A stretch of 64,000 nucleotides of DNA, taken from the NCBI GenBank assembly GCA_963698255.1, contig CAVOQD010000012.1, positions 186,001 to 250,000 on the forward strand, written 5' to 3'. This document shows positions 1 to 8,560 of this stretch, one piece after another. The notes beneath the pieces are model-generated. The model worked only from the letters and a program-made list of their open reading frames with translations. It was not told the origin of the DNA and made no database searches. Within the stretch, counting starts at the first letter, position 1. Every line of letters begins with the position of its first letter. A program made the position numbers and the translations under genes. Source of the DNA: JAWKOK01 sp963698255 (GTDB taxonomy: Bacteria > Chloroflexota > Anaerolineae > Caldilineales > Caldilineaceae).

Positions 1-181
1 CGAGACCTTCCAGCCCTGGCCCAGCTCACGGGCGGCCACCGCGCCCGGTGCCTTCGGTGGCCTTGCCGCCGCCTCCCTTGCTGCCGTCGAAGTTCTCGGC
101 GCTGATCGATCGCGTCTCTGCGTTGGACAGCCGCGAGAGGTTGCCCAAGTGCATTCCAAGTCCGTTAAATCCGGTCGACAT
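1..181 (-). CDS. GH172 / DUF2961 family protein, N-terminal fragment
   Basis: This is the beginning of a gene that leaves the window on the left. The N-terminus (MSTGFNGLGMHLGNLSRLSN, then an SAEN segment and EGTG) matches from memory the opening of DUF2961/GH172 proteins, a family of alpha-D-fructofuranosidase and arabinofuranosidase type carbohydrate enzymes. The start at 181 is preceded by an AAGGAG ribosome site. After EGTG the frame hits a stop, but removing one G near position 48-50 restores the family continuation (AARELGQGWKVS). A single extra G in a GGG run is therefore likely. The gene diverges from the ABC importer at 372, whose substrate-binding protein could serve sugar or iron uptake. 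The family call is fairly sure; substrate is unknown. Confidence 0.72.
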
Positions 182-220
182 TGGTGTCTCCTTCCCATGG
201 GGTTACGATTTTTCGATTGA

Positions 221-249
221 TTGACAACTATCGTAATGTACGCTACATT
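221..249 (+). promoter_or_regulatory. Promoter with palindrome over the -10, upstream of the ABC importer
   Basis: TTGACA at 221-226 and TACATT at 244-249 are separated by exactly 17 bp, a near-consensus sigma-70 promoter reading towards the lipoprotein gene at 372. The -10 is the right arm of a perfect inverted repeat, AATGTA-CGC-TACATT (235-249), which looks like a repressor operator. The leader would be roughly 115 nt long. Confidence 0.6.
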
Positions 250-371
250 TTGAAGATGTGGAAACTGCTTCCTCGTGGCCTTTCCTAACAGCAGTTTTCA
301 CATCGCACTTTGCGCCGGTTTCCGGTGGCGCTTGTTTCCTGATCTTCCACACACCAAGAGGGAGTAATCCA

Positions 372-1454
372 ATGAAACGATCTGTTCCTGTTCTGGGCAT
401 CGTCGTCCTGCTGATGCTGATCGCCATGGCGTTCTCGGCCTGTGTTGCGCCGCCGCCGCCGGCCGCCCCCGCAGCCGAGAGCGATGCCGAAATGGCCGCC
501 AGCACCGAACTCAATGTGCTCTGTACCCCGCAGGTTCAGTGGTGCGAGGGCATGAAGGCCGAGTTCGAAGCTGCCAACCCTGATATTACCGTCAACTTCG
601 TGCGTATGTCCAGCGGCGAATCTCTGACCCGCCTGCGCAACGAGCGCGACAATCCCCAGTTCGACATCTGGTGGGGCGGCCCGGTCGACAGCTTCATCGC
701 CGCCGCACAGGAAGGCCTGCTCGAACCCTACGACTCGCCCAATGCCGCCAACATCATCGACCCGGACCTCATGCTGGACCCGGACAACAACTGGGCCGGC
801 ATCTATGTCGGTTCGCTCGGTTTCGCCACCAACCAGAATTGGCTGGATGAGAATCCCGGCGTGGAACCGCCCACAAGTTGGGACGATCTGCTGAAGCCCG
901 AATTCGCCGGCCAGTTGATGGTCGCGCATCCGTCCAGTTCCGGCACCTCCTACACCGCGCTCTGCACCATCGTGCAGATGATGGGTGAAGAGGAGGCCTG
1001 GGACTACCTGAGCGACTACGCCGGTCAGGTTCTCCAGTTCACCAAGAGCGGTTCGGCTCCAGGTCGCTTTGTGGGCCAGGGCGAAGCCGCCGTCGGCATC
1101 GTCTTCTCCCATGATATCGTGGCCGAGATCGAGAAGGGTTCGCCGCTGGTGCTGACCTTCCCCGAAGAAGGCACCGGCTACGAGATCGGCGGCATGGGCA
1201 TCATCAAGGACGCTGCCCATCCCGATGCAGCCCAGAAGTGGTTCGATTGGGCGCTTGAGCCGGCCACCCAGGAACTTGGTCCCAAGTACGAGGCTTTCCA
1301 GGCCCCGACTGTCGAAGGCGCTGCCGCCTCACGCCCGGAACTGCTGGAAGTCAACCTGATCGACTATGACTTCGACTGGTGCGGTTCCAACAAGAAGGAA
1401 TTCGTCGACCGCTTCATCAACGAGATCGCCGGCGCCGACGACCTGAAGGAATAG
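372..1454 (+). CDS. ABC transporter substrate-binding lipoprotein (iron/AfuA-FbpA type)
   Basis: This is a 360-residue extracytoplasmic solute-binding protein, the capture subunit for the permease and ATPase that follow. The start at 372 follows an AGAGGGAG-type ribosome site and gives a lipoprotein signal peptide with a hydrophobic core and a lipobox ending FSAC (Cys about residue 21), followed by a Pro/Ala-rich linker. The mature part has the FbpA/PotD type fold pattern: a first beta strand (LNVLCTPQ), DIWWGGP, a TSWDDLL motif and a C-terminal region with PEEGTGYEIGG. Ferric iron, polyamine and phosphonate importers share this fold, so the substrate is not certain. An in-frame upstream start at 258 would add sequence before the signal peptide and is rejected. 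Confidence 0.85.
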   Translation: MKRSVPVLGIVVLLMLIAMAFSACVAPPPPAAPAAESDAEMAASTELNVLCTPQVQWCEGMKAEFEAANPDITVNFVRMSSGESLTRLRNERDNPQFDIWWGGPVDSFIAAAQEGLLEPYDSPNAANIIDPDLMLDPDNNWAGIYVGSLGFATNQNWLDENPGVEPPTSWDDLLKPEFAGQLMVAHPSSSGTSYTALCTIVQMMGEEEAWDYLSDYAGQVLQFTKSGSAPGRFVGQGEAAVGIVFSHDIVAEIEKGSPLVLTFPEEGTGYEIGGMGIIKDAAHPDAAQKWFDWALEPATQELGPKYEAFQAPTVEGAAASRPELLEVNLIDYDFDWCGSNKKEFVDRFINEIAGADDLKE

Positions 1455-1478
1455 CTGCACAGTCTCGATTTCGGACTC

Positions 1479-1522
1479 GTAGTGACCGCGTTTAGCGGTC
1501 TGGACGGCGAAGCCGTCACTAC
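1479..1522. repeat. Intergenic palindrome
   Basis: GTAGTGAC (1479-1486) pairs with GTCACTAC (1515-1522), enclosing two smaller hairpins (GACCGC/GCGGTC and GGC/GCC). It sits just after the lipoprotein stop and resembles dispersed REP-like palindromes. Confidence 0.5.
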
Positions 1523-1556
1523 GAACTCATTGCGGACAGCACCACCGAATGACCAC

Positions 1557-1591
1557 AAGACGTCCGGCTTCTGCCGAAAGCCGGACGTCTT
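1557..1591 (+). terminator. Perfect 14-bp hairpin between lipoprotein and permease genes
   Basis: AAGACGTCCGGCTT (1557-1570) is perfectly complementary to AAGCCGGACGTCTT (1578-1591) with a 7-nt loop. No long T tract follows, so it may be an attenuator or an mRNA-stabilising stem. Such stems are common after binding-protein genes, where they let more of the binding protein be made than the permease. Confidence 0.55.
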
Positions 1592-1618
1592 ACCACATAG
1601 ACCGATCAGACACCGCCT

Positions 1619-3937
1619 ATGACCTCCAACGTAGCTTCATCAAGCCGCTCCGCCCTCTGGCGACGCTGGCAAGAACTGCGCCTCATCGGACAAGATCCCA
1701 TACTGGCCATGGGCCTGCTCGTCGTCGGCATCTTCGTCTTCCTGTTCGTGGCGCTGCCCCTCTTCAGCGTTGTCGTCCAGGGCTTTTTCGACCCGGAGAC
1801 GGGCGAACTGAGCTTCGAATATTTCACCCACTATGTCGACCCGTACTACCGCCAGTATAGCTGGCAGGTCATCATCAACACCATGGAGATGGGGCTGGGG
1901 ACGGCGACCTTCGGCACGATTCTGGGCTTCATCTTCGCCTACACCATGGTGCGCTGCAGCGTGCCCTTCGCCCGCTTCTTTCACATCTTCACGCTGCTGC
2001 CGACCATCTCGCCGCCCTTTGCCATCGCCATCGCCACCATTCTGCTCTTCGGACGCAGCGGCCTGATCACCAAGCAGGTTTTCGGCATGCGCTTCACCCA
2101 GGGCATGAACGACATCTACGGGCTGGACGGTCTGATTTTTGTCCAGACCATCACCTTTTTCCCGGTCGCCTATCTGATCATCCGCTCCATGTTGGAGCAC
2201 ATCGACGCCTCCATGGAAGAGGCGGCGCTGAGCCTGGGCGCCAGCAAGTTCCACATCTTCCGCACCGTGACCATGCCGCTGCTGGTGCCGGGGCTGGCCG
2301 GCTCGTTCCTGCTGCTCTTTGTGGAGTCGCTGGCCGACCTGGGCAATCCGCTCCTGCTGGGCGGCAACGTCACCGTGCTTTCGACCGAAATCTTCCTGGC
2401 CGTCAACGGCCAATACGACCAGCAGAAGGCAGCCGCGCTCTCGCTGATCCTGCTCATTCCGACCCTGACCATCTTCGTGCTCCAGCGCTACTACGTGAGC
2501 CGCCGCTCCTACGTGGCCGTGACCGGCAAGCCGACGACCGGGCGCATCATGGTCAAGGAGCCGCTGATCCGCTGGACCTTCATCATCATCACCTTCCTGG
2601 TGATTGTGCTGATCATGGTGCTCTATCTGTCGATCTTCCTGGGTTCGTTCACGCGGCTGTGGGGCATCGACTACTCGCTGGACTTCAGCCACTATCAGGC
2701 CGCGCTGGGCCGCGGGCTCAACGCCATTCTGTCGACAACCTTCCTGTCGGCCGTGGCCACGCCCATCGCCGGGCTGGTCGGCATGATCATCGCCTTCATG
2801 GTGGTGCGCCGCAACTTCGCCGGCAAGCAGACGCTGGACTTCGTCTCCAATCTGGGCGGCGCGGTGCCGGGCACCATTCTGGGCATCGGCTACATCGTGG
2901 CCTTCATCGGCTCGCCCAGCTTTGCCGTCATCCTGGTCTACCTGGCGCTGGCCGGCTATCCTGGTCACCAAGGTGGTGGCGCGAGCGCTGGAAACAGGTT
3001 GTGCTGATGGTGACCGGCTTTGTGCTGGGCTACGGCATCAACTGGCTGCCCTATCTGCTCGGGCTGACCGAGGATGGCTGGCGCTATCTGCTGGCCGTCG
3101 GTCTTCTTGGCCCTGGCGCTGCTCGCCTGGTTCGTGGCCGAGCCGGGCAAACGCAAGCCGGTCGTCCTCGCGCTGGTCGGCGATGGGCGGCGATGCTGGT
3201 CATCTACAACCTGACGCCGCTGTTGCTGGCGCCCATGGCTCGCTCGGGCCGCGCCATGACCAACCCGACGCTCTCCAAGATCGTGCTGCGCTCTGGTCTC
3301 GTTCATCGGCGTCTTCACCCGCCCGACCATGACGATTCTGGGCTTCACCTATCTGGCCGTCAGCGTCTTCGTCGTCCTGCAGATTCGGCGCCAAGATGCG
3401 TGCATTTGTTCGCTCATCGCGCTCATGGCCTTCTGCGCATCGCTGACCTTCTTCGGCACACCGCTGGCCCTGGTCGGCACGCCCTACATCATCATCGCCG
3501 CCTATGCCGTGCGCAGTCTGCCGGCCTCGGTGCGGGCAGGCGTGGCCGCGCTTCAGCAGATCGACCCGTCCATCGAAGAGGCGTCCAACAGCCTGGGCGC
3601 CGACACGCAATACACCTTCCGCAATGTGACGCTGCCGCTGATTCTGCCGGCCTTCATCGCCGGTCTGATCTTCGCCTTCGCCCGCCACATGACCAGCCTG
3701 TCGGCCGTCATCTTCCTGACCACGCCCGAATGGCCGATCCTGACCGTCTGGATCCTGAGCGAGGTCGAGCAGGGCGGCATGAGCACGGCCGCGGCCTATT
3801 CGATGATCCTGATCTTCATCGTGCTGATCGCCATCGGCCTGATGTACTGGTGGCTCGGTCGGCAGTTCGGCGGACAGCGAAAACGTGGATCTGTCGGTGG
3901 GAGCAGGGTAATACGATCGACGCGGATTGGCGGATGA
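1619..3937 (+). CDS. ABC transporter permease, two MetI domains with an inserted membrane block (frame-disrupted)
   Basis: This is an FbpB-type inner-membrane permease of two fused MetI domains. The first domain carries the ATPase-contact EAA loop (MEEAALSLGASKFHIFRTV, about 2213-2270). The second carries the matching loop (IEEASNSLGADTQYTFRNV, about 3571-3630). Between GIGYIVAFIGSP (about 2887-2920) and LVGTPYIIIAAYAVR (about 3472) lies about 180 residues of extra hydrophobic sequence not usual in FbpB. Frames run 1619-2960, then shift near 2960, 3000, 3105, 3180, 3195 and 3300, each time by a net extra base. The restored protein would be about 770 residues, against about 550 in classical FbpB. 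It sits between the binding protein and the ATPase. Confidence 0.8.
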
Positions 3938-4000
3938 GGCGGATTCCACGGATTTTCTTATGATTTATCCGCTGAATCCGCCTCATCCGCCAAATCCGCG
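3921..4000. repeat. Long inverted repeat, CCGC/GCGG family, copy 1
   Basis: The left arm 3921-3945 and right arm 3975-4000 are complementary over 25 bp with a single bulged base. The arms consist of short GCGGAT units. Relatives of this palindrome lie at 20321-20401, 52711-52803 and 61741-61834. It separates the permease from the ATPase gene inside the operon. Confidence 0.75.
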
Positions 4001-4026
4001 GTCTATGAACAATGCAGGAGTGACTC

Positions 4027-5152
4027 GTGTTTCTTGACCTGATCGACCTGAGCAAACATTTTGAGAGCCGTGACGGCAGCGGCATCGTGCGCGCCGTCGA
4101 CAACATCAACGTCGGCATCGAGCAGGGGCAGTTCGTGACGCTGCTGGGACCATCGGGCTGCGGCAAGACGACGACGCTGCGCCTGATCGCCGGCTTCGAG
4201 TTTCCCACCACCGGCCACATCGTGCTGGACGGCGAGGAGATCAACGAGCAGCCGCCCAATCAGCGCGACATGGCCATGGTCTTCCAGAGCTACGCGCTCT
4301 TCCCCCACCTCAGCGTCTTCGACAACATCGCCTACGGGCTCAAGATCAAGAAACTGCGCAAGGCCGACATCCGTGCCCAGGTCGGCGCATGTGCTGGATC
4401 TGACCGAGTTGCAGGGGCTGGAGAACCGTGCGCCCAACCAGCTGAGCGGCGGCCAACAGCAGCGTGTGGCCCTGGCCCGCGCCCTGGTCATGGAGCCCAA
4501 GGTGCTGCTCTTTGACGAGCCGTTGAGCAACCTGGACGCCAAGCTGCGCGTCCAGATGCGCACCGAGATCCGGCGCATCCAGCAGGAGCTGGGCATCACC
4601 AGCGTCTACGTCACCCACGACCAGGACGAGGCCATGGTGCTCTCCGACCTGATCGTGATCATGCACAACGGCGAGATCCAGCAGAGCGGCACCGCGGTCG
4701 ACATCTACCGCCATCCCCACAACCGCTTTGTGGCCGACTTCATCGGCCGCGCCAACTTCCTGCCGGTGACCGTGGCCGATGTGCTGGGCAAAAGCTGGGT
4801 CGTCAAGCTCGACGACATCACGCTCAACATCCCCGGCTCGGCCACGACCGACCTCAAGCCGGGCGACGCCGCGCTGATGCTGGCACGGCCGGAGTCGATC
4901 CAGATTTTTGTTGACCCGACGCCCTCCGGCCGCTCGCTGCCCGGCACGGTGCGGCGCACATCCTACATGGGTTCGCTGGCCGAGTACGATGTCGAATTGG
5001 ACGGAAAGCTGATCTCGGTGGTGCGCCACGATCCCAAGGCCGAAGATCTCTACGCCGAGGGCACGCCCGTCCACCTCGACTTCCTCGACACCAATCTCTA
5101 CCTGCTGCCTAGCGATGACAACGGCAACGGCGACGACCCCGAAGATGCCTGA
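4027..5152 (+). CDS. ABC transporter ATPase (FbpC/PotA type), one frameshift
   Basis: This is the energy-coupling subunit of the importer. It starts at GTG 4027 after AGGAG. Walker A is GPSGCGKTT, the Q-loop is VFQSYALFPH, the signature is LSGGQQQR, Walker B is VLLFDEP, and the H-loop is VYVTHDQDEA. A C-terminal TOBE-type regulatory domain follows (about 4740-5150). The frame breaks near 4381: deleting one G in GTCGGCG restores RAQVAHVLDLTEL. The PAP2 gene overlaps its end by 8 bp. Family assignment is certain to the level of the iron/polyamine/sulfate importer ATPases. Confidence 0.88.
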
Positions 5153-6157
5153 GTCGATTCTGGACTGGGAGATCGCGCTCACGCTCTGGTTCCAGTCCCA
5201 GGGCGACTGGTTGATCGGACCCATGAATTTTCTGACCCTCACGGGCGGTCCGCTCTTCTTTCTCTTCGTCCTGCCGATTGTCTACTGGTCGGTGAACCGG
5301 CGCTTCGGCCTGCGGCTGGCCCTCGCCCTGCTGATCACGCTGACGCTGAACAGCCTGCTCAAGATCTTCTTCCACGCGCCGCGTCCCTACTGGTACAACG
5401 CAGACGTGCGCCTGCTGGGCGGCGGCGAGACGGGCTTCGGCCTGCCGTCGGGCCATGCGCAGACGTCGGTGGTGTTGTGGGGCATGATCGCGGCGGCCGA
5501 TCAACCGCTGGTGGGCCTGGGTCGGCGCGGTGCTGATCATCGTGGGGGTCGGGCTGTCACGCGTCTACATCGGCGTCCACTTCACCACCGATGTGCTGGT
5601 GGGCTGGCTGGTCGGGGCGCTGACGCTGGCGATCTTTCTGGCCAGTGAGGATGCGGTCGCGCGCTGGTTCGACCGCTTTTCGGTCGGCAAACAGATCGCT
5701 ATCGTCTTCGCCATCTCGCTGGGCATCATCGCCGTCGGATGGGCCATTGTCGACGGTCTGTTTGCGGGCTGGAGCCTGCCGTCCGCCTGGCTGGACAACG
5801 TGGCCCGTGCCGGCGGCGCTCTGCCGGACGGCATGAGCCTGCAGGACACAGTCACCACCAGCGCCCTGCTCTTTGGCTTCGCAGCCGGCGCGTTCTGGCT
5901 GCGCTCGCGTGGCAATTTCCGCGCCGATGGGCCGATCAAGTATCGGATTCTGCGCTATTTGGTGGGTGTTTTTGGTGTGGGCGATGATCTATCTCGGGTT
6001 GAAGCTCGTCTTCGATCCGCTGGCTGCTGACGAGTCAACGCTGGGGCTTGTGCTGCGCTACATTCGCTACTCGGCTGTCGGCTTGTGGGTCATCGGCGGC
6101 GCGCCGCTGGTCTGTCTGCGCTTGGGGTGGGCGGAGCCGGAAGAGGTGAGCGGCTGA
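5145..6157 (+). CDS. PAP2-superfamily membrane phosphatase, two frameshifts
   Basis: This is an integral-membrane acid phosphatase of the PAP2 type, likely acting on a lipid phosphate or pyrophosphate at the membrane. All three family motifs are present: KIFFHAPRP, LPSGHAQTS and SRVYIGVHFTTD. About seven hydrophobic segments are visible, with an extra C-terminal membrane half after the catalytic core. The start at 5145 overlaps the upstream ATPase stop; an ATG at 5115 in the same frame is possible. Frames change near 5515 and 5975, each by a net extra base. The restored length is about 336 residues. Co-transcription with the importer is likely from the overlap, but no functional link is evident. 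Confidence 0.82.
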
Positions 6158-6168
6158 ACATCAGAGAT

Positions 6169-6387
6169 TCAGGAAACGATCACTTGTGGCTCGGTCAAAA
6201 CCTGCTGGAATGAGAAATCGAAGATGTTCGCTCGTTCCTTTGCGTGTTCGAGCGTGATCGCGACCAGGTTTCCGTCAGCATCCAAGTCCACGATGGCGTT
6301 CTCGTTGATTTCGCTTGTCTCAAGAACTTCCTTGTCGGTCAGTTCAATGTAGACTGTATCTGTGTCCGGGAAATATCGAATTTTCAT
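6169..6387 (-). CDS. DUF2283 family protein
   Basis: This is a 72-residue protein with the DUF2283 pattern: an N-terminal beta hairpin (MKIRYFPDTDTVYIEL), an acidic turn, then DLDADGNLVAITLEHA. The biochemical function of the family is not established; members often sit next to small toxin-like or antitoxin-like genes. Its ATG overlaps the TGA of the 54-residue ORF upstream (ATGA overlap), indicating translational coupling. It converges on the PAP2 gene with an 11-bp gap. Confidence 0.8.
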   Translation of the reverse strand: MKIRYFPDTDTVYIELTDKEVLETSEINENAIVDLDADGNLVAITLEHAKERANIFDFSFQQVLTEPQVIVS

Positions 6388-6548
6388 GATTCTCTTTCCT
6401 GAAACCGCCTATCGAAGAAAGCATTGTGAACCGTCTCGCCATCTTCTAGTAGCACAACTCGCAAGTATCGCCTGCCAGCCTCCTCGATTCGAGCCCATCG
6501 GCGAATCCGACCGTCGGACTGAATCAGATCTTGTGGGCCTAGAGCCAT
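6384..6548 (-). CDS. Small conserved-looking protein coupled to DUF2283
   Basis: This 54-residue ORF begins at an ATG at 6548 and ends with a TGA that overlaps the DUF2283 start. The product is basic in the middle (RIRRWARIEEAGRRYLRVVL) and ends in a phrase like ETVHNAFFDRRF. I recall similar short proteins beside DUF2283 genes, but cannot confirm it here. It could be the partner of DUF2283 in a two-gene module. The start leaves only 2 nt to the divergent gene at 6551, so one of the two starts may be wrong. An alternative is that this ORF begins further upstream on a non-ATG codon. Confidence 0.55.
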   Translation of the reverse strand: MALGPQDLIQSDGRIRRWARIEEAGRRYLRVVLLEDGETVHNAFFDRRFQERES

Positions 6549-6550
6549 CA

Positions 6551-7054
6551 ATGCAACTTTCACCTACCGCACTCGCAGAGATTCTGAATGTATTGGACGT
6601 CCCTTTTGTCCAGGCTGGAAGTTGTCCAACCCCGTCAGAAATGCCGGAACCAGTCGATCTGTTGGTTTCGCTGGTCGAATACGGTGAGGCCAGACTGCGC
6701 TCCGCTCTGATCCCGCTGCTATTATGCCATCCTGAATTCGCGCAAGAGGCGACTTCCGCGGCAGGTAGATTGTCAGTCTCGGATCGGTCTGCCTTTATCT
6801 GCTTCTACACCGCCGCAGCGCTCTTGCAGCGCAAATATGCAAGCAGGCTAGCCACGTTAGGCATCGACTCTCGCCAGTTGCCCCACCACTTTTCTGCAGA
6901 TCTAGGACTGCCGGATGGTTCCGATCCTGACCAGGCGTTGCGACGCCTGGCTGCACACCACCGTGCCCTTAGCGGCAAGGCGATCAACTGGCTCGGTACG
7001 TACGAGCACGCGGCCGAACGCTGGCTAACCCATATGGAGCATCGCAGAGAATAG
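6551..7054 (+). CDS. Conserved hypothetical protein, 167 aa
   Basis: No function recognised. The protein is mostly helical with a leucine-rich middle (LIPLLLCHPEFAQEA, then a FYTAAALLQRKYASRL segment) and a C-terminal INWLGTYEHAAERW. Proteins of this look occur in toxin-antitoxin-like neighbourhoods, sometimes beside nucleotidyltransferases; that link is from memory. The ATG at 6551 has no good ribosome site. The same frame is open upstream to 6362, over the coupled ORF on the other strand. It converges on the RelE-type toxin with an 8-bp gap. Confidence 0.55.
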   Translation: MQLSPTALAEILNVLDVPFVQAGSCPTPSEMPEPVDLLVSLVEYGEARLRSALIPLLLCHPEFAQEATSAAGRLSVSDRSAFICFYTAAALLQRKYASRLATLGIDSRQLPHHFSADLGLPDGSDPDQALRRLAAHHRALSGKAINWLGTYEHAAERWLTHMEHRRE

Positions 7055-7062
7055 CAGGCATC

Positions 7063-7332
7063 TCAGAAGTCCAAATACGTATCGGCCGTTCTTGGCTTCA
7101 CGGCGAGAATGGTTACGATTCCATCGTCTTCATCAATTTGGTAAATGATACGCCAGCCGTCGAAGCGGATGCGATGCAGGCCGATCAACTCACGCCCGAG
7201 TGGTTTGCTATCCGGCGGTCTCGGGTTCTCTTGGAGATCCAGCACGATCTCTTGGGCGTCCTGTCGCAGGCGTCGAGGCAACGCTTGCATGGTCCGACGA
7301 GCGCCGGCCACAATTCTAAGCCGATACAACAT
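7063..7332 (-). CDS. RelE/ParE family toxin
   Basis: This is an 89-residue toxin of a type II toxin-antitoxin pair, expected to act on translating mRNA or gyrase depending on subfamily. It has the RelE fold pattern: an N-terminal strand and two helices (LRIVAGARRTMQALPRRLR), a PLGRELIGLHRIRFDGWRI core, YQIDEDDGIVTILAV strands and a C-terminal tail. It is encoded directly after the antitoxin with a 17-bp overlap, the typical order for Phd/YefM-RelE pairs. Confidence 0.82.
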   Translation of the reverse strand: MLYRLRIVAGARRTMQALPRRLRQDAQEIVLDLQENPRPPDSKPLGRELIGLHRIRFDGWRIIYQIDEDDGIVTILAVKPRTADTYLDF

Positions 7333-7606
7333 GCTCGGACATCCAGCGTTTCATTTCTTCGACATTGACATCTTCAATCGATTCTTCGCCGCTCTGCATG
7401 GCCAACAAAACCTCCATGCCCGTCACCAGGTCATCTAGATCATCAAGCCTGTCGACAATGGCGTTCCACTGTTGGGGGGAAACGATGACGGCCACCGGTT
7501 CGCCGCGACTGGAGAGCATGACCGGGCCATCCTTGGCTTTGTCCATCACTTCCAGATGCCGATGACGAATATCACTGACCGTCGCTGTTTGTGGAAGTCT
7601 GTTCAT
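7316..7606 (-). CDS. Phd/YefM family antitoxin
   Basis: This is a 96-residue antitoxin, expected to bind its own promoter and neutralise the toxin encoded downstream. The N-terminal DNA-binding part (TATVSDIRHRHLEVMDKAKD), the PVMLSSRGEPVAVIVSP strand pair and the acidic C-terminal region that would bind the toxin all fit Phd/YefM proteins. It begins the toxin-antitoxin operon and overlaps the toxin gene. The A+T-rich DNA at 7607-7660 just upstream is the expected autoregulated promoter. Confidence 0.82.
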   Translation of the reverse strand: MNRLPQTATVSDIRHRHLEVMDKAKDGPVMLSSRGEPVAVIVSPQQWNAIVDRLDDLDDLVTGMEVLLAMQSGEESIEDVNVEEMKRWMSEHVVSA

Positions 7607-7911
7607 GTTTGCACCTCACATGTCATAAAAATGTCATCCTGTCAATTAGGATAGCAGGCCCCGAGAAAAACGTCAAGGGCAATGACAAAACCAACGGTAT
7701 TACCCTTGAGAACGCCAAACTCTTGAAGTCCTGAAGAACCGGATAGTTCTGCCGCCCTCAACGCAAAATACGTGAGCGTGTGAGGTATGCTGTATGATGC
7801 CTGTACAAGATGTGCCATTCTGTTCTGCCACGGTATGTTAGGCCAGCCGAGCAGACAATGATGGCTCGAATTGGCCAGATGAACGGATGTCCACCACAAT
7901 ATGGGGAAATC

Positions 7912-8519
7912 ATGAACGGCACGACTTCGATAGACGTTCGACTCACCCAACAACTCAACTTCATCCTCGAAATCGACCGCCTCAAGGGCATCATGCGCCG
8001 CTCCATGCTCATCAGCGGCGACCGCTACGAGAACTCGGCCGAGCACTCCTGGCATGTGGCGCTGATGGCCGTGCTGCTGGCCGAGCACTCCAACGAGCCG
8101 GTCGATGTGTTGCACATGGTCAAGATGCTGCTGGTCCACGACATCGTCGAGATCGACGCCGGCGACACCTATGCCTACGACGAGAGCGGCAAGCAGAGCC
8201 AGGCCGAGCGCGAGCAAGCGGCGGCCGAGCGCCTCTTCGGCCTGCTGCCGGCCGATCAGGCGGCGGAGATGAAGGCCGCATTCGACGAGTTCGACGCCCG
8301 CGCAGACCGCCGAAGTCCAAGATGGCCAACGCCGTCGACCGTCTGATGCCGCTGCTGCACAACTACTACAGCCAGGGCAAGGAGTGGCGCAAGCACGACA
8401 TCACCCGCGAGCAGGTGATCCAGCGCATCGGGCCGGTGGTCGACGGGTCGGAGGCGCTGTGGGCCTTCGCTGAGGAGATCATCGACAGGTCGGTGGAAGA
8501 GGGGTATCTTCGTGGTTGA
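7912..8519 (+). CDS. HD-domain hydrolase (YfbR/HD_3 like), two inserted bases
   Basis: This is a metal-dependent phosphohydrolase of the HD superfamily, related to 5'-deoxynucleotidases. The metal ligands are visible: the His of ENSAEHSWHVALM and the LLVHDIVEIDAGD motif. The start at 7912 follows GGGGAAATC; a longer start at 7810 lacks support. The frame breaks near 8302-8316. Removing one G in CGCGCAG and one in GAAGTCC gives DARQTAESKMANAVDR, which joins the two halves smoothly. The restored length is about 201 residues, usual for the family. It precedes the SpoU gene by 41 bp. Confidence 0.82.
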
Positions 8520-8560
8520 GAAAGACGGCGACGGATTTGAATTGAACCAAACGCAAAACT

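Noticed and set aside
285..1220. Long minus-strand ORF opposite the lipoprotein gene
   Set aside because: Shadow frame of a GC-rich gene. The plus strand has a ribosome site, signal peptide and lipobox, while the antisense product is low-complexity Gly/His/Asp-rich.
4027..5152. Assigning this ATPase as the missing ModC
   Set aside because: It belongs to the upstream importer by operon position and lies 38 kb from modAB. A shared ATPase is conceivable but nothing in the sequence shows it.
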